64,000 bases of DNA from Ulva prolifera (Eukaryota; Chlorophyta; Ulvophyceae; Ulvales; Ulvaceae), in the NCBI GenBank assembly GCA_023078555.1, contig JALAAN010000010.1, positions 1,798,001 through 1,862,000 of the forward strand, read 5' to 3'. The position numbers and the translations under genes are program-made. The notes below the pieces were generated by a model. That model was given only the letters and a program-made list of their open reading frames with translations. It was not told the DNA's origin and made no database searches. This document shows positions 33,801 through 45,083 of this stretch, in pieces; positions within the stretch are counted from its first letter, which is position 1, and each line of letters starts with the position of its first letter.

Positions 33801-35382
33801 GCTGCTTGTTGACATACAGCTGGGCCCCGTCCCCCCCTGCAGGAAAAGCGACTGTCGGGACACGAGGCAGAGGGTCTCAATTCGCGGAGTCGCATAGGCG
33901 TGCCGTTTCGGTGTGCCTGATAGCCAGCTGCTCAGATGAGGAGGTGGAGCGCACCGAGGCTGAACAGCAGGACAAGCTCCCTATGCTTTGGCTTCAGGAT
34001 TTTGCCCCCACACGCCAGGTTGAGGGCCTTTCCAGCCGGGGAGTTGAGGAAGCTGCTTTTGTCTTTGACAGCTGTTGCCCTGGCTTCCCGTACGCTCGTC
34101 AGCAGCCCCGGCTGCAGGAGGAGGTCTTTCAGCGAGGCTTCTTCGCCAAAGAAGAAAGCAGAGCGCACTGGGACACCCTTCCCTGTGAGATCGACATCGA
34201 ATCGCTGTTGACAACAACCAGGGGTTCCGCAGGTGTCCGCCAAATGCTGGTGATGGTCACCCGGATCAAGTGGGGGGAACAAGGTCCAGCATTGGGGACA
34301 AACGTGGCGCGTCACAGAGGAAACAGGCGGGACACCCAACACCGCCTTGACGAGGTGAAAGGAGGGGGGGAACAAGTTGCCATCGGGTAGCAGGAGGTAA
34401 TGTATGAACCTGCACCACGTATCGACGACCACGTCTTGTATGCGAAAGAGGCTCTTCAACTGGGCAATCCACATGCACACCGTGAGGACGGTGAGGGCGC
34501 TGCCAGTGTATATGTGTTTCATGCGTTGGTCATGCCACCAGGCGCCCGTGCCCTTACGGGCCCCTGTGGTGGGGAGCGGGCCGTCGTCATCCGCCTCCTG
34601 CATGGGCAACGATGCGGCCAGTCCCACGGAGGAGTACGAGCGGATTCACAGCATTGCATGTAATGGAAGATGAGGACACACCTCGGATTCGTCTGAACTG
34701 TAGTCCGTCTCTGAGGAGAAGGCAATGGAGTCTGCGTCTGAGGTGTCTGAGTCGGCGTCTGAAAATTGTGCGGGGCCCTCGGCATAGTCACTTTCGGACG
34801 GTGGGGGCAGCTGTATCACAATCCCAACACATCAGAGTTGCTTTGGGCGAGCAGGCAGGATACAGCTGAGGGACAGACGCGCTGACACCCATGGCCATCG
34901 TGATCACGAGCCGCTGTCAGGCCGAACTGCATCATGATCAGGCAAACCGGGACTTAGCACGGTCAACTACCGAAGGTACGCACGTCGAAGAGGTCGTCGG
35001 AGTGGGCAGGCTCATCGGGGGGACCCCCTATGTCTGGAGGTGATGGGGATCTCCCAGAGGGACCGGCCCCGTCGTGTCTGCCGCTGCGGTCATCATCGGC
35101 AGTAGCGGAGGTCGGGCCAGCGGCTGGCCTCGAGTCTGGGCCCGCGACGTCGTGTCCACCAGCGGCTCTCCGCGATGTGGCTGCTGCACTCAGTCGACGG
35201 CTGCAAGGACCGTGATGGTTTTGGGCGGTGTTGTGCCTCTGAAACTTCTCACCACAGGCTAGACACTGGTATTTAAACGGTTCCTTCCCCGTCGGCTCGG
35301 GAGGGGTCAGGCGCTTACAGTTCGCTTTGGCAACCAATTCGTTCACCTCCGCCCTCTTCAGTCTATTCGCCGAACCGGCCAT
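30855..35382 (-). CDS. CACTA (tnp2/TNPD-type) transposase
   Basis: Multi-exon transposase that would cut and join the element ends. Spliceable exons: 35382-34984 (ATG start), 34810-34682, 34597-33955, 33836 to about 33620, 33535-33343, 33247-32962, about 32790-32620, about 32560-32330, and about 32250-30855. The N-terminus has a C2HC finger (YQCLACGEKFQRHNTAQNHH). Exon 2 is acidic and Ser-rich. The body follows the tnp2 order: CPQCWTLFPP zinc cysteines; GGDGAQLYVNKQHGVTIWGI with a candidate catalytic Asp; HVWPVLCCVEGDIPWLEKL; IGHTAKRACFRC; AHVFLLGVLMDFWNQWL in place of the family's DxMH block; and HLPDQVRCCGASFFSLEFWI, the DUF4218-type region. No internal stop interrupts these blocks. One exon end seems to use a GC donor (GCGCGC at about 33,618). 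Middle junctions at 32.3-32.8 kb are approximate. Confidence 0.88.
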
Positions 35383-35719
35383 GGTAGCCAGCAGTACTTA
35401 AGCATTCTTGTGACGAGGTTCAACAATAGCGCGGCCTCTGGTGTTTGTCGTCCCTATGATGGCATTACGTCCCACGAAGACCTCCCTGTCGCATCCCATG
35501 TTCGCCCTGACGCCACAATCCCTGGCGAGGCGCCGGGGTATCGAGGCAGCCAAACCTTTGAAGGCGGACCGCGCGACGACGCTACATCGGCATACCATTC
35601 AAAGCACGGAGCAGCAAAGCATGTGCGAATGACGCGATATGTTAGCTGTGCCTACGATACGACCATCCACAGTACCGGCCATAGACGTGTGTTAATTCCG
35701 CTTTGTCTAATCATCCACC

Positions 35720-38201
35720 ATGTCCAACCTGCAGTTCACGTTCCTCCGCGCGGCGCCCGTCGTCATCGAGAAAGAAGTTGTAGATGACGCAGACAACGGA
35801 GCAGGGATGCTTGACGTGCTGGTCAGCAACGTGTGGAGCAGAGGTGCCGGCGTCGACGGGTTGACTTTGACGTCAACCGTCGACAAAGACAGCTCCGTTG
35901 ATATCGACAGTGTCGAGAAACTGATGACGTGCGTAAAGTACTTCTTCAGGAAAGGCACAATCGCTGGACTGCTGAAGCCGCCCGTGCTGGTGAAGGCGCT
36001 GGGCAAGGGCAGAGGGAGCGTGGGACAAGCGTCGGCAGCCGTCGGCACTGCACACTCCACAGCTACGGCCTTGACTGCGGACCCCGAAGCTGCCAGGCGG
36101 TGGGAAACGATGAAGGATGCGGTGATGATGTGGACGGAAGGGATGAGATCCAAGGTGGCGGGAATGGCCGATGCCCACACGCGAGGCAAGAAGGTGCAGG
36201 CACTAGTGAACCTGGCCCTCCCAGACGACGAGAAGGTGTGGGTCGGGAGTATTCTGACGAAAACACAGGCGGACGCACTCGGCAAAGCTGCACATGGGGT
36301 ACGGCTGCTGTCTCCGACTAACAACGTGATTGCAAACTGGGGTCCACTACCACCCCGTCAGGGCCACGGGATCGCATGCCACCGACTGTCAGTGTAGTGT
36401 CTTGGCACGTCAGAGTCGCCATTCGCGGTCAGTATGCAGTGACGGATATCGTGTACAGGTCGGCAGAACAGGTGAAGCGTACGAAGCTGCTACTAATATC
36501 AATCATGCTTTCTACCGCCAGCACGCCCATTTGAACGCCGTGACCAAAGAGTGTGCCTCTGCTGATGCTCGGGTTATGCCGTACCTGTTGCCGTGCCCAA
36601 CGGTGGCGGAGAAGGGAAGCACACAGTATCCGCCCAAACGGAGGTGACCCGATGTGCAGTAAGTTTTCGAGACGGGCGTGGGACCATAACACGGGCCTGC
36701 GGAGGAATCCCAGCGCCCGCGAGCAGAGGAAGCTGCTCGCGGCAATGAATGTGTTCCAGAACACCAAGGCATGTCCTCCACCTTGGTCAGAGTTGGAGTG
36801 GCCATTCGCCGAATGGCCACTGCAGCGCGTCATGCATTGTGTTGCACTGCACGCGCCCGGAGTGGCCATTCGCCGAATGGCCACTCCAGCGCGTCATGCA
36901 TTGTGTTGCACTGCACGCGCCCGGAGTGGCCATTCGCCGAATGGCCACTGCAGCGCGTCATGCATTGTGTTGCACTGCACGCGCCCGGAGTGGCCATTCG
37001 CCGAATGGCCACTCCAGCGCGGCATGCATTGTGTTGCACTGCACGCGCCCGGAGTGGCCATTCGCCGAATGGCCACTCCAGCGCGGCGCGGCCTGCTTGA
37101 ATCCGCACTTGCATGGCCACTGACCTGCCATTCGGCGACTGTGTTCCAACCAATGTGGTTCGTGCGCAGTTCACCGTGAGAGGAGACCGCTTCCCTATCG
37201 ATAGCGAACCCATGAAAACCCCCGAGGCCTGGGCTATGGAGGACGGTGAGTATGTGTGCGAAGGAATCGCCAAGGTTGCTGCGGCCCGGCGCGCCCTCGA
37301 AGGGACCGCTGACTCTCCCGTCCAACGGGGCAAGAGACAAAGGAAGACCGAGAAGGTACAATCTCACCACACGCTGTACTGCCCGCCTGAGGTTGGCCAT
37401 TAAGTGGTACCGGGATTGTACGGGCGCCTGTGTGAGCGGCATGTGCCATCATTCGAGGCAGCCATGCGTGTACAGGCTCCTACCGCATCGAAGTCAGGAA
37501 GACGGGGCACTCATTCCAACAGCGGACGGCGCACAATGCTCGCTGACTTTTCTCCCCGGCGGCCAGGGCTAGAACCAAGGGCAGACCGCACTGCTGATAA
37601 GGACAGTGAGCACCAGCCGGACGTGGAAGAGGTGGGTCACGATCAGATGGGTGAAGAGGAAGAGCCTGATTCTCCCCAGCGGGCAGACGATCGATGCGAG
37701 TCCCCGGAGATGGAGTTACAAGCCGCAGCGCCGGTATGTCCTCGTATGATTTGTGCCAATTGACGCCTAGTCCGATTGTACTTGCCCCACCCATCATCAG
37801 ACCAGGTGTAAGAGCGCCTGTACATTGCAGAAGTCCAACAAAGCTCTTGAGAAGCGAAAGGCCAAGGCAGAGAAGGAGGCCGCCCTCCAAGCGCGTAGGG
37901 ATATTCGGAAAAAGATTGAGGATTGCGAGGCTAAGCTGGCAAGGCATCAGCCCAGAAGCAAGGGTGCGAGTGTGCAGAAATTAAAACAGCAGGTTGCTGT
38001 ATTGACGGTATGTCACTACCCCGATACACTTGATCTGACATGTGACACCAATGCCTGCAATTGTAGCACTATTTGTGTGACAGTCGCTCAGACCTCGAAT
38101 GCATTAGAGCCGTGCACTCATGCAGCTGGTATTGCATGCAGGCCGAGTTGTCAAAGGTGCAAGACTCCTTAATTGACGGCTTCCCGGACGAGGACGAGTA
38201 G
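35720..38201 (+). CDS. Unrecognised multi-exon gene in CACTA element 1 with C-terminal coiled coil
   Basis: Divergent from the transposase with about 340 bp between starts, so the two may share a promoter region. Exon 1 starts at ATG 35,720 (MSNLQFTFLRAAPVVIEK) and is open to about 36.39 kb. Further exons lie near 36.66-36.77 (ending AAMNVFQNTK), 37.11-37.36 (MKTPEAWAMEDGEYV, EGTADSPVQRGKRQRK), 37.40-37.73 (acidic, EEVGHDQMGEEEEPDSPQ), 37.83-38.01 (coiled coil KSNKALEKRKAKAEKEAALQ) and 38,142-38,201 (AELSKVQDSLIDGFPDEDE, stop). A related block, MKPAAQWAQEDGLYV followed by EGTAESPLHPTHKRSQK, sits in CACTA element 2 at 45.6 kb. The right palindrome array falls in an intron of this gene. No known domain; its position suggests an element-specific accessory or DNA-binding protein. 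Confidence 0.55.
36795..37085. repeat. Five-unit tandem array of the element 1 palindrome (right array)
   Basis: Period 64 bp, palindromes starting at 36,795, 36,859, 36,923, 36,987 and 37,051. Each reads GGAGTGGCCATTCG-C-CGAATGGCCACTCC, with a G instead of C near the end of the first and third. The core matches the left array at 21.6 kb, while the spacer (GCGTCATGCATTGTGTTGCA) is unrelated to the left-array spacer. The array is intronic in the gene at 35.7-38.2 kb. Confidence 0.9.
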
Positions 38202-38993
38202 ACATGCCAGTGCATTGTATGGTTGTATTTGGGCCATCTCAGGACCATCTTGCAGCCTGTACGTATACATAGGTCCTTTGCCCGGTCCTGTCCGCGGAAT
38301 GTCAGGGAGTCTGTCCTGAGGAAATGTGTGGGAGTGTGAGCTATGTATGAATCTAGCGATGAACAAGGAAAGCACGCGCCATGTAAGCACCTACAGCATA
38401 TGAATGCAGGCATGTTGCCAACTGCAGCCCCGTGTTCACGTGCCTCATAACAAAGAAAACAACCACATCATGCTTCCACAAAACCGCGAACCTTCCTGCA
38501 CTCCGCTTACATGTGCGCGACCAAGTCTGATCCGGTAATAACGCCCATGACGCCTTTGGTCAAGCATTGCGTGTCCACAAGTGCACACTCCTCGTAACCA
38601 TACGTGAGTATATCTCAAGCCAGACGGATACATGTACGTCAAGAGATCACCAATCCTACGGCCCAGCCTGTACTTCCCGCATCCCCGAGGCGGACGCCAT
38701 ACGGATCCGAGACGGATCCGAAATTTAGTGCACGCGTCCGTAGTCCCTCCGTCGGACGCACAACGGAACCGTCTTTTCTTCCGTACATCCTCCGGTTGGG
38801 CTCCAAAGGCAGGCTAGTAACAAAAGGCGTTGCCCTGGGGCGTACCGGACGGGAATCGGAAAATCCTACCTGCCACTGCCCCACCTCCGCCACAAGTCTC
38901 CGATACTCCTAGCAACCTACGTCCGGCCTCCACCGATTCTCCGTAGGCTCTCCAACTACCCCTCCGCACACACTACGTCAACTCTCCGATTCA
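38202..38993. promoter_or_regulatory. Right subterminal region of CACTA element 1
   Basis: Non-coding by inspection. The last 350 bp are rich in TCCG and CGGA motifs in both orientations, including two CGGATCCG palindromes also present near the left end (about 21,099). Clustered short subterminal motifs are the known binding sites for accessory transposition proteins in CACTA elements; their function here is inferred. Confidence 0.5.
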
Positions 38994-39015
38994 CCGTGTC
39001 GCCATTCTTCTAGTG
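38994..39015 (-). repeat. Right terminal inverted repeat of CACTA element 1
   Basis: Ends ...TTCTAGTG on the plus strand, so in reverse complement it begins CACTAGAAGAATGGCGACAC. The TTC flank equals the left flank. Confidence 0.95.
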
Positions 39016-39892
39016 TTCGCGCCGCCGACAGTTGTGCGCCCCGCCGCCGGGCGCCGGTGTGGCGCATCGCCTGTGAACATACATGTCGCCGCAGCTATGC
39101 ACACCATCACTGTCCAATGACGTTCGCTCTGACCGTGTGCGAAAAGGGCAACGCTTGCCTGGCACCTGCGCGGAGCACGGCCATCTCCGGATCCGTCGGC
39201 CGTCATCAAGCGGCTGCAGTGTGCCAAGGCACAAGACTGAACGGCTGCAGGGCAGCACGCGTGGCACTGCCGCCGCTCCCGGCGCCGGAGGTCCCTCAAG
39301 CCTGAGGAGGTGTCCCTTGGTTTAGCAGTCACTGATGGCATCTGTGCACACGTGGTGTGTTTTACAAGGATAAACCCAGCGGGGCAGGTACTACGGAGTA
39401 GCACGGCACGGCCAAAGTTCCATCAGTCCAGCAGAACGCCCCCAAGCCACAGCTGACAGCGCTCCCAGTGTGAGGCCAATTGGACACCCGGCCAACCCCC
39501 TCGCCGGGGTGTCTGTTCAAATGGAAAAAGCCAGAGTGGCCGGTAGCACCGCCAGGGCAACGGACAAGCATGCCAACGCCCAATGCATGCAAACCGAACA
39601 CGGACCCGCACGACCACACACCACACGTGCATGGTCTGATCGGGCGCAGGAGTGGCAGGGGGAGGGGGGGGAGGCGGCTGGCACGGTGGGCTGGCGACGG
39701 CCGGGCTGCGGGCTCGTGCCGCCGCGGCCGCGCGAGCGGCGGGGTCATTTTGCGTGCAGGCGCGCGCGGGGCTGCGTCGGTTGGGGGCTGGCGCGGGGGC
39801 GGGTGCGTGGGTTTGGTGAGTGGGTACGTGGGTGCATGTTTGGTCGATTTCTGTCATCCTGTGCTTGGGCACTGTGTGCGGGTGGGTTCAAC
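39016..39892. other. Interval between the two CACTA elements
   Basis: 877 bp of flanking DNA with no assigned gene. It contains family A repeat sequence near 39.36 kb and a stretch at 39.52-39.58 kb (GCCAGAGTGGCCGGTAGCAC) whose reverse complement resembles the DNA just right of element 2. Element 2 may therefore have inserted into a family A copy. Confidence 0.45.
39355..39415 (+). repeat. Family A repeat terminus, rightward
   Basis: Reads TTTTACAAGGATAAACCCAG, then GGGGCAGGTACTACGG. It is a diverged copy of the family A tip TGTTACAAGGACAAAGC with its GGCAGGTAGCACCG follow-on. Confidence 0.55.
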
Positions 39893-39911
39893 CACTAGGA
39901 GAATGGTGACA
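39893..39911 (+). repeat. Left terminal inverted repeat of CACTA element 2
   Basis: CACTAGGAGAATGGTGACA, matched by the reverse complement of the right end over its first 18 bases. Confidence 0.93.
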
Positions 39912-40011
39912 TTCCGGGGCGGAACCGAAGGCGTTCCGCTGACAGAGGAACATTCCTACGAGGCTGTTGACCTTCCGCCCGCGTCCGTATGCTTCACAAG
40001 GAACGATCGTG

Positions 40012-40101
40012 GCGGAATGTCCTATGGCTTCCTTGGTGGCAGCGGAATGTCCTATGGCTTCCTTGGTGGCTGCGGAATGTCCTATGGCTTCCTCGGCAGC
40101 A
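40012..40101 (+). repeat. Three copies of a 30-bp direct repeat
   Basis: The unit is GCGGAATGTCCTATGGCTTC followed by CTTGGTGGCA; the third copy is slightly diverged. It contains the GGAATG motif frequent in this element's subterminal region. Confidence 0.9.
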
Positions 40102-40313
40102 GCGCTGACATGATTGTGTGCTCTTCCATCGCGCGAGACAGGCCAATCAGTCTCCGCAGATGAAAAGCACTGGAAATCCATTGCGTACTGAGGCGAACGC
40201 AGCTGCGCACAAATAAAAACATTACAAACGAGCACATGGAAGAAGACAAACATCAAGAAGCTGCGCCCATGTACGTCCAGCAGTCCGACTGCTCAGAGTT
40301 TGAGCTGGAACAA

Positions 40314-40345
40314 GTTTACAAAAGAGTTAACGGAGAAGACATACA
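40314..40345 (+). repeat. Family B repeat copy inside CACTA element 2
   Basis: Reads GTTTACAAAAGAGTTAACGG followed by AGAAGACATAC. Confidence 0.6.
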
Positions 40346-40573
40346 TGCATGTACACCAAAGGATATTGAAAAGGATTGAGCACTCATGCCTGCATATCCG
40401 ATGCCCACGGAAGACGAGGACGTGCCTGACAAGTTGGTGCTACTCTCCTTTAGGTGGTCAAGCATGGACCGCGTTCAGAGGAGACAAATGGCGTGCTCCT
40501 GTCGCTGAGTGGTCAGTGTGGCACCGTCCATTCCGGTCTGAATCGATGCAAGTGTGCCCAGTCAGCAACATCG

Positions 40574-40655
40574 TGGAATGGTCGGTGCCTCACCGACCAT
40601 TACGGCCCAGTCAGCAACGTCGTGGAATGGTCGGTGCCTCACCGACCATTACGGG
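40574..40655. repeat. Two-unit palindrome array (left array, element 2)
   Basis: The palindrome GGAATGGTCGGTG-CCT-CACCGACCATT occurs at 40,575 and 40,624, a 49-bp period. A degenerate relative lies just upstream (about 40,507-40,535). The half-site GAATGGTyGGTG is shared with the right array of the same element. Confidence 0.85.
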
Positions 40656-41084
40656 GTCGAGTAATGCATGCGCTAGTCCACTGCAGTGTCGATGGATAGC
40701 CCACGAGCATTGCATCTCGCCATCAACGATCTCTGGAGCGAGTATAGTACCAACGGAGCATCTTCCCACAGCAATGTAAGCCAATTCATATGAGCTATTA
40801 TAAGCGTCTGGAGTCTCTCGGCGTCGGCGTCGATATCGTCTCATGATAATGCATTTCTAGTTTATTTGTATCGACTCTCTTTGTATTTCTCTGGTACTGT
40901 CCTGACGTGCAGGGAGGCTAGCTGAAGGTTAACAGCATGTGGCACGAATAATGCTTGCGATTCATTTGTATAGCGTGGCATAACATGTCTGGCGTGGGTG
41001 GTGAGGGCGCTGTGGCCTGTCTTTACGGCGATGGTCAGCCTGACCCTGGCGTGGCAGCACCCAGACATGAAGGGGGCAGAGGGC

Positions 41085-42995
41085 ATAACAACACAGAAAC
41101 ACCAAGTGCCACTGTGATTCAGCAACGATGGGCAGCATCACTGTCATCCCCGCAGCTCTGCGTGGGGGGGCGGAGGGTATAACAGCACAGAAACACCAAG
41201 TGCCACTGTGCTGCGGCAGCGATGGGCAACACCACTGTCAACCCCGCTGCACTGTGTGGGGGGGCAGAGGGGGTAACAGCACAGAAACACCAGGTGCCAC
41301 TGTGCTGCGGCAACGATGGGCAGCACCACTGTCAACCCCGCTACACTGCGTGAGAGGGCAGAAGGGGTAATTATAACAGCACAGAAACACCAGGCGCCAC
41401 TGTGCTGCGGCAACGATGGGCAGCATCACTGTCATCCCCGCAGCACTGCGTGGGGGGGCGGAGGGTATAACAGCACAGAAACACCAAGTGCCACTGTGCT
41501 GCGGCAGCGATGGGCAGCACCACTGTCAACCACGCTGCACTGCGTGGGGGGGCAGAGGGGGTAACAGCACAGAAGGACCAGGTGCCGCTGTGCTACGGCA
41601 ACGATGGGCAGCAACATTGTCAACCCCGCTACACTGCGTGGGAGGGCAGAAGGGGTAATTATAACAGCACAGAAACACCAAGTGCCACTGTGCTGCGGCA
41701 GCGATGGGCAGCACCACTGTCAACCCCGCTGCACTGCGTGGGGGGGCAGAGGGGGTAACAGCACAGAAGGACCAGGTGCCGCTGTGCTACGGCAACGATG
41801 GGCAGCAACATTGTCAACCCCGCTACACTGCGTGGGAGGGCAGAAGGGGTAATTATAACAGCACAGAAACACCAAGTGCCACTGTGCTGCGGCAGCGATG
41901 GGCAGCATCACTGTCATCCCCGCAGCACTGCGTGGGGGGGCGGAGGGTATAACAGCACAGAAACACCAAGTGCCACTGTGCTGCGGCAGCGATGGGCAGC
42001 ACCACTGTCAACCACGCTGCACTGCGTGGGGGGGCAGAGGGGGTAACAGCACAGAAGGACCAGGTGCCGCTGTGCTACGGCAACGATGGGCAGCAACATT
42101 GTCAACCCCGCTACACTGCGTGGGAGGGCAGAAGGGGTAATTATAACAGCACAGAAACACCAAGTGCCACTGTGCTGCGGCAGCGATGGGCAGCACCACT
42201 GTCAACCCCGCTGCACTGCGTGGGGGGGCAGAGGGGGTAACAGCACAGAAGGACCAGGTGCCGCTGTGCTACGGCAACGATGGGCAGCAACACTGTCAAC
42301 CCCGCTACACTGCGTGGGAGGGCAGAAGGGGTAATTATAACAGCACAGAAACACCAGGCGCCACTGTGCTGCGGCAACGATGGGCAGCATCACTGTCATC
42401 CCCGCAGCACTGCGTGGGGGGGCGGAGGGTATAACAGCACAGAAACACCAAGTGCCACTGTGCTGCGGCAGCGATGGGCAGCACCACTGTCAACCACGCT
42501 GCACTGCGTGGGGGGGCAGAGGGGGTAACAGCACAGAAGGACCAGGTGCCGCTGTGCTACGGCAACGATGGGCAGCAACACTGTCAACCCCGCTACACTG
42601 CGTGGGAGGGCAGAAGGGGTAATTATAACAGCACAGAAACACCAGGCGCCACTGTGCTGCGGCAACGATGGGCAGCATCACTGTCATCCCCGCAGCACTG
42701 CGTGGGGGGGCGGAGGGTATAACAGCACAGAAACACCAGGTGCCACTGTGCTGCGGCAACGATGGGCAGCACCACTGTCAACCACGCTGCACTGCGTGGG
42801 GGGGCAGAGGGGGTAACAGCACAAAAGGACCAGGTGCCGCTGTGCTACGGCAACGACGGGCAGCACCACTGTCAACCACGCTGCACTGCGTTGGGGGGGC
42901 AGAGGGGGTAACAGCACAGAAGGACCAGGTGCCGCTGTGCTACGGCAACGATGGGCAGCACCACTGTCAACCCCGCTGCACTGCGTGGGAGGGCA
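41085..42995. repeat. Satellite array, about 20 units of 94 or 100 bp
   Basis: Units start around ATGGGCAGCA followed by CACTGTCAACC or CACTGTCATCC, for example at 41128, 41222, 41316, 41416, 41510, 41604, 41704 and so on to about 42950. The 100-bp form differs by an extra AATTAT before AACAGCACAGAA. Variants recur in a higher-order pattern: the CATCACTGTCATCC variant appears at 41128, 41416, 41898, 42380 and 42668, with spacings of 288, 482, 482 and 288 bp. Short frames open on both strands are a by-product of the repeat. Confidence 0.95.
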
Positions 42996-45080
42996 GAGGA
43001 CGCACTTTTGCCGACATCCCAATACATTGCCGAGCCATTGCTGCTGTAGCATGCTGCGTCACAGCCATACTATGCGCCTCTGCCATCTGAGAGGGGGGAG
43101 GCCACGCGACACATGATGCCCACCCGCACAAACACGCATGCACACCCACATTGGTACAACGTTCAACGGTACGTACTGCAGCAGCGGTGCATATACTACA
43201 TTTTTGCCCGACTTGTCTTGCATCGGAACCACTAAAACGATTTTATTACTTTACCACGTACATATGTATGGCTCATACTTCCGTTGTGTCTCTGCTTTCG
43301 GTGTCGCCAATCATCCGGGGTTCATGCTAGCGCCAGGAGGCACCATGAGATCTGTGTAATGGTGGCCTGGGGCTGTTTGGGTTGCGTGCATGGCTGGGTC
43401 CACTAACGCCACACTCACCGCGATGCTGTTTTTGCATGCATGCGTGCATGCGATGTGTGGCGGTAACGCTCGCCATTCCAGGCGCGATCTCCATATGTGA
43501 GCTGTCAAAACCTAAACATTGCATCAGTGAGCATAAATGTATTATCAATTCGTTGTGCTGTCTCAATGCGTTGGAGTGCAAGCCATGACATCCGTACTGC
43601 GTGTGCGGGCGCACCGACATGATCATTGCGGCGTATCTGGTTGAACAGAGCGCCTGAAGTGGTCTACAATCTCTGTCTGTGGGTATTATTGTATAATGTG
43701 GTGTGAATCGTAGGCGGGTCTTTCACTCCCGGGCTGGCGTCTAATTGTTAGCAAGCAGCAGCCGCAGGCGTCATCGCCGCTGCTCAACTTCCGACATGCT
43801 CAATTGAAGTATGCTGCAAGGTGTGACGTTTGTATATGTCTGACGGCGCTGTCGTGGACATCACTTCCTTGCGAAGGCGCCGAAGACGCAGCTGATGTGC
43901 CGATATCGATGGTCGAGGCGCACACATTGTTCTGTTCGAGATGGCACCTGCCACCAGTTTAGAACTACTTCGTATATCATATATGCTGTAGCTGTATGCT
44001 GTAGCTTTGGATATGTTGTAGCTTCGGATGTGCGATGGCGCCCGATCGCATGAACCACGTTCACCTTGCTTGCAGAGCAGCTGCTTGAGGTGATTGCCGT
44101 CCGACTCCGTGTCTCAAACAAACTGACATTCTTAGAGTACGCGTAAGCAGTAATGTTACTTGGAGCCTATCTACGCTTGCTTCTCTGCTGCTCGATCGAG
44201 ATCATTGTGGTGCGCCTGGCATTTGCGTGCACCATCGGTTGTTGACCAGGTGTGTTTTCGCAGGTCACGGGTATCAGCATCTTCCGGTATACCTACGTAG
44301 CCTACCCGAGGAACACACACTCACGTGGAAGTTATTTCGAGCCGGCCATGGGATCGTGACATCAAGCAAAACCGCATGGCATGGAGGTGGTGCGATCCTA
44401 TACCAAGTGCTTCCATTGTGGAGAGCAAACATATGGAGTATGTTCTAGATTGACTATGGTTGGACAGTACCGAACACTCTCGCGAGACTTGCATAAATCT
44501 CGGCGAACAAAGTTTACATGCACAACTGCCATCGACAGTTACTTCGTGGCAACAAGCAGACGCCCAAACATCGCATTTGTGTGTGCACACGTGCGTCCAA
44601 GTTTGACCTCGTTAGTACCCGCAGGGCGTCTATAAGCATGCATGGGATCAAAACTGTAAGACAAGGCAGCCAAAGGATTAAGAGGACCGGAATATGTCGA
44701 CAGCAGTGAGGGCTTAGAGAATTATCCGGCGCGTTCCTTGTTTGAGTGCGTTGTGTTGGGGTTGCAATCCTTCGAGTGTATACATGTATCATTTAGCTGC
44801 GTACGTGGTGCCTCCACGTGGTGTCCTGTCTCGCCTTGATAGCTGATGCACATTGCATATCCCAAGAGGCACGCGGAATACATCTGCACCATCGTGAGTT
44901 CGTTTAGTGTTCTTCTGCATGCCTGCTAGAGCGGGCAGTCCCGCACCGTTCGTTTTCAAGAGTCCGCGAGAGCGGATGGTGGAGCACCGTCCATTCGTAG
45001 TTACAAAAGAGTGAACGAGAGAAAAACAACACTGAAATTCTTAGTCGCCACGCCGCGCATGGTTCGTCACATGCATGACT
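42996..45080. other. Interior of CACTA element 2 without an assignable gene
   Basis: Short frames only; none shows a domain or a convincing exon. A family B copy lies at 44,998. Confidence 0.5.
44998..45030 (+). repeat. Family B repeat copy inside CACTA element 2
   Basis: Reads TAGTTACAAAAGAGTGAACG followed by AGAGAAAAACAAC. It directly precedes the right palindrome array. Confidence 0.6.
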
Positions 45081-45083
45081 ACT

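Larger units (their letters stand above)
21073..39015. mobile_element. CACTA (EnSpm) DNA transposon 1, complete, 17.9 kb
   Basis: The left terminus begins CACTAGGAGAATGGCGACAC. The right terminus, in reverse complement, begins CACTAGAAGAATGGCGACAC. The next bases (GG) also match and the repeat then decays. The bases just outside are TTC (21,070-21,072) and TTC (39,016-39,018), the 3-bp target duplication typical of CACTA elements. Subterminal DNA at both ends is rich in CGGATCCG and TCCG motifs. Inside are a transposase gene, a Ulp1-type protease gene, two unrecognised genes and two arrays of the same palindrome. Termini, duplication and transposase agree, so the call is firm. Both long protein genes retain open exons, so the element may still be active. 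Confidence 0.95.

Noticed and set aside
41128..43090. Many overlapping 60-140 codon frames on both strands
   Set aside because: By-products of the 94/100-bp satellite. They are not multi-unit proteins, since 94 and 100 are not multiples of 3.
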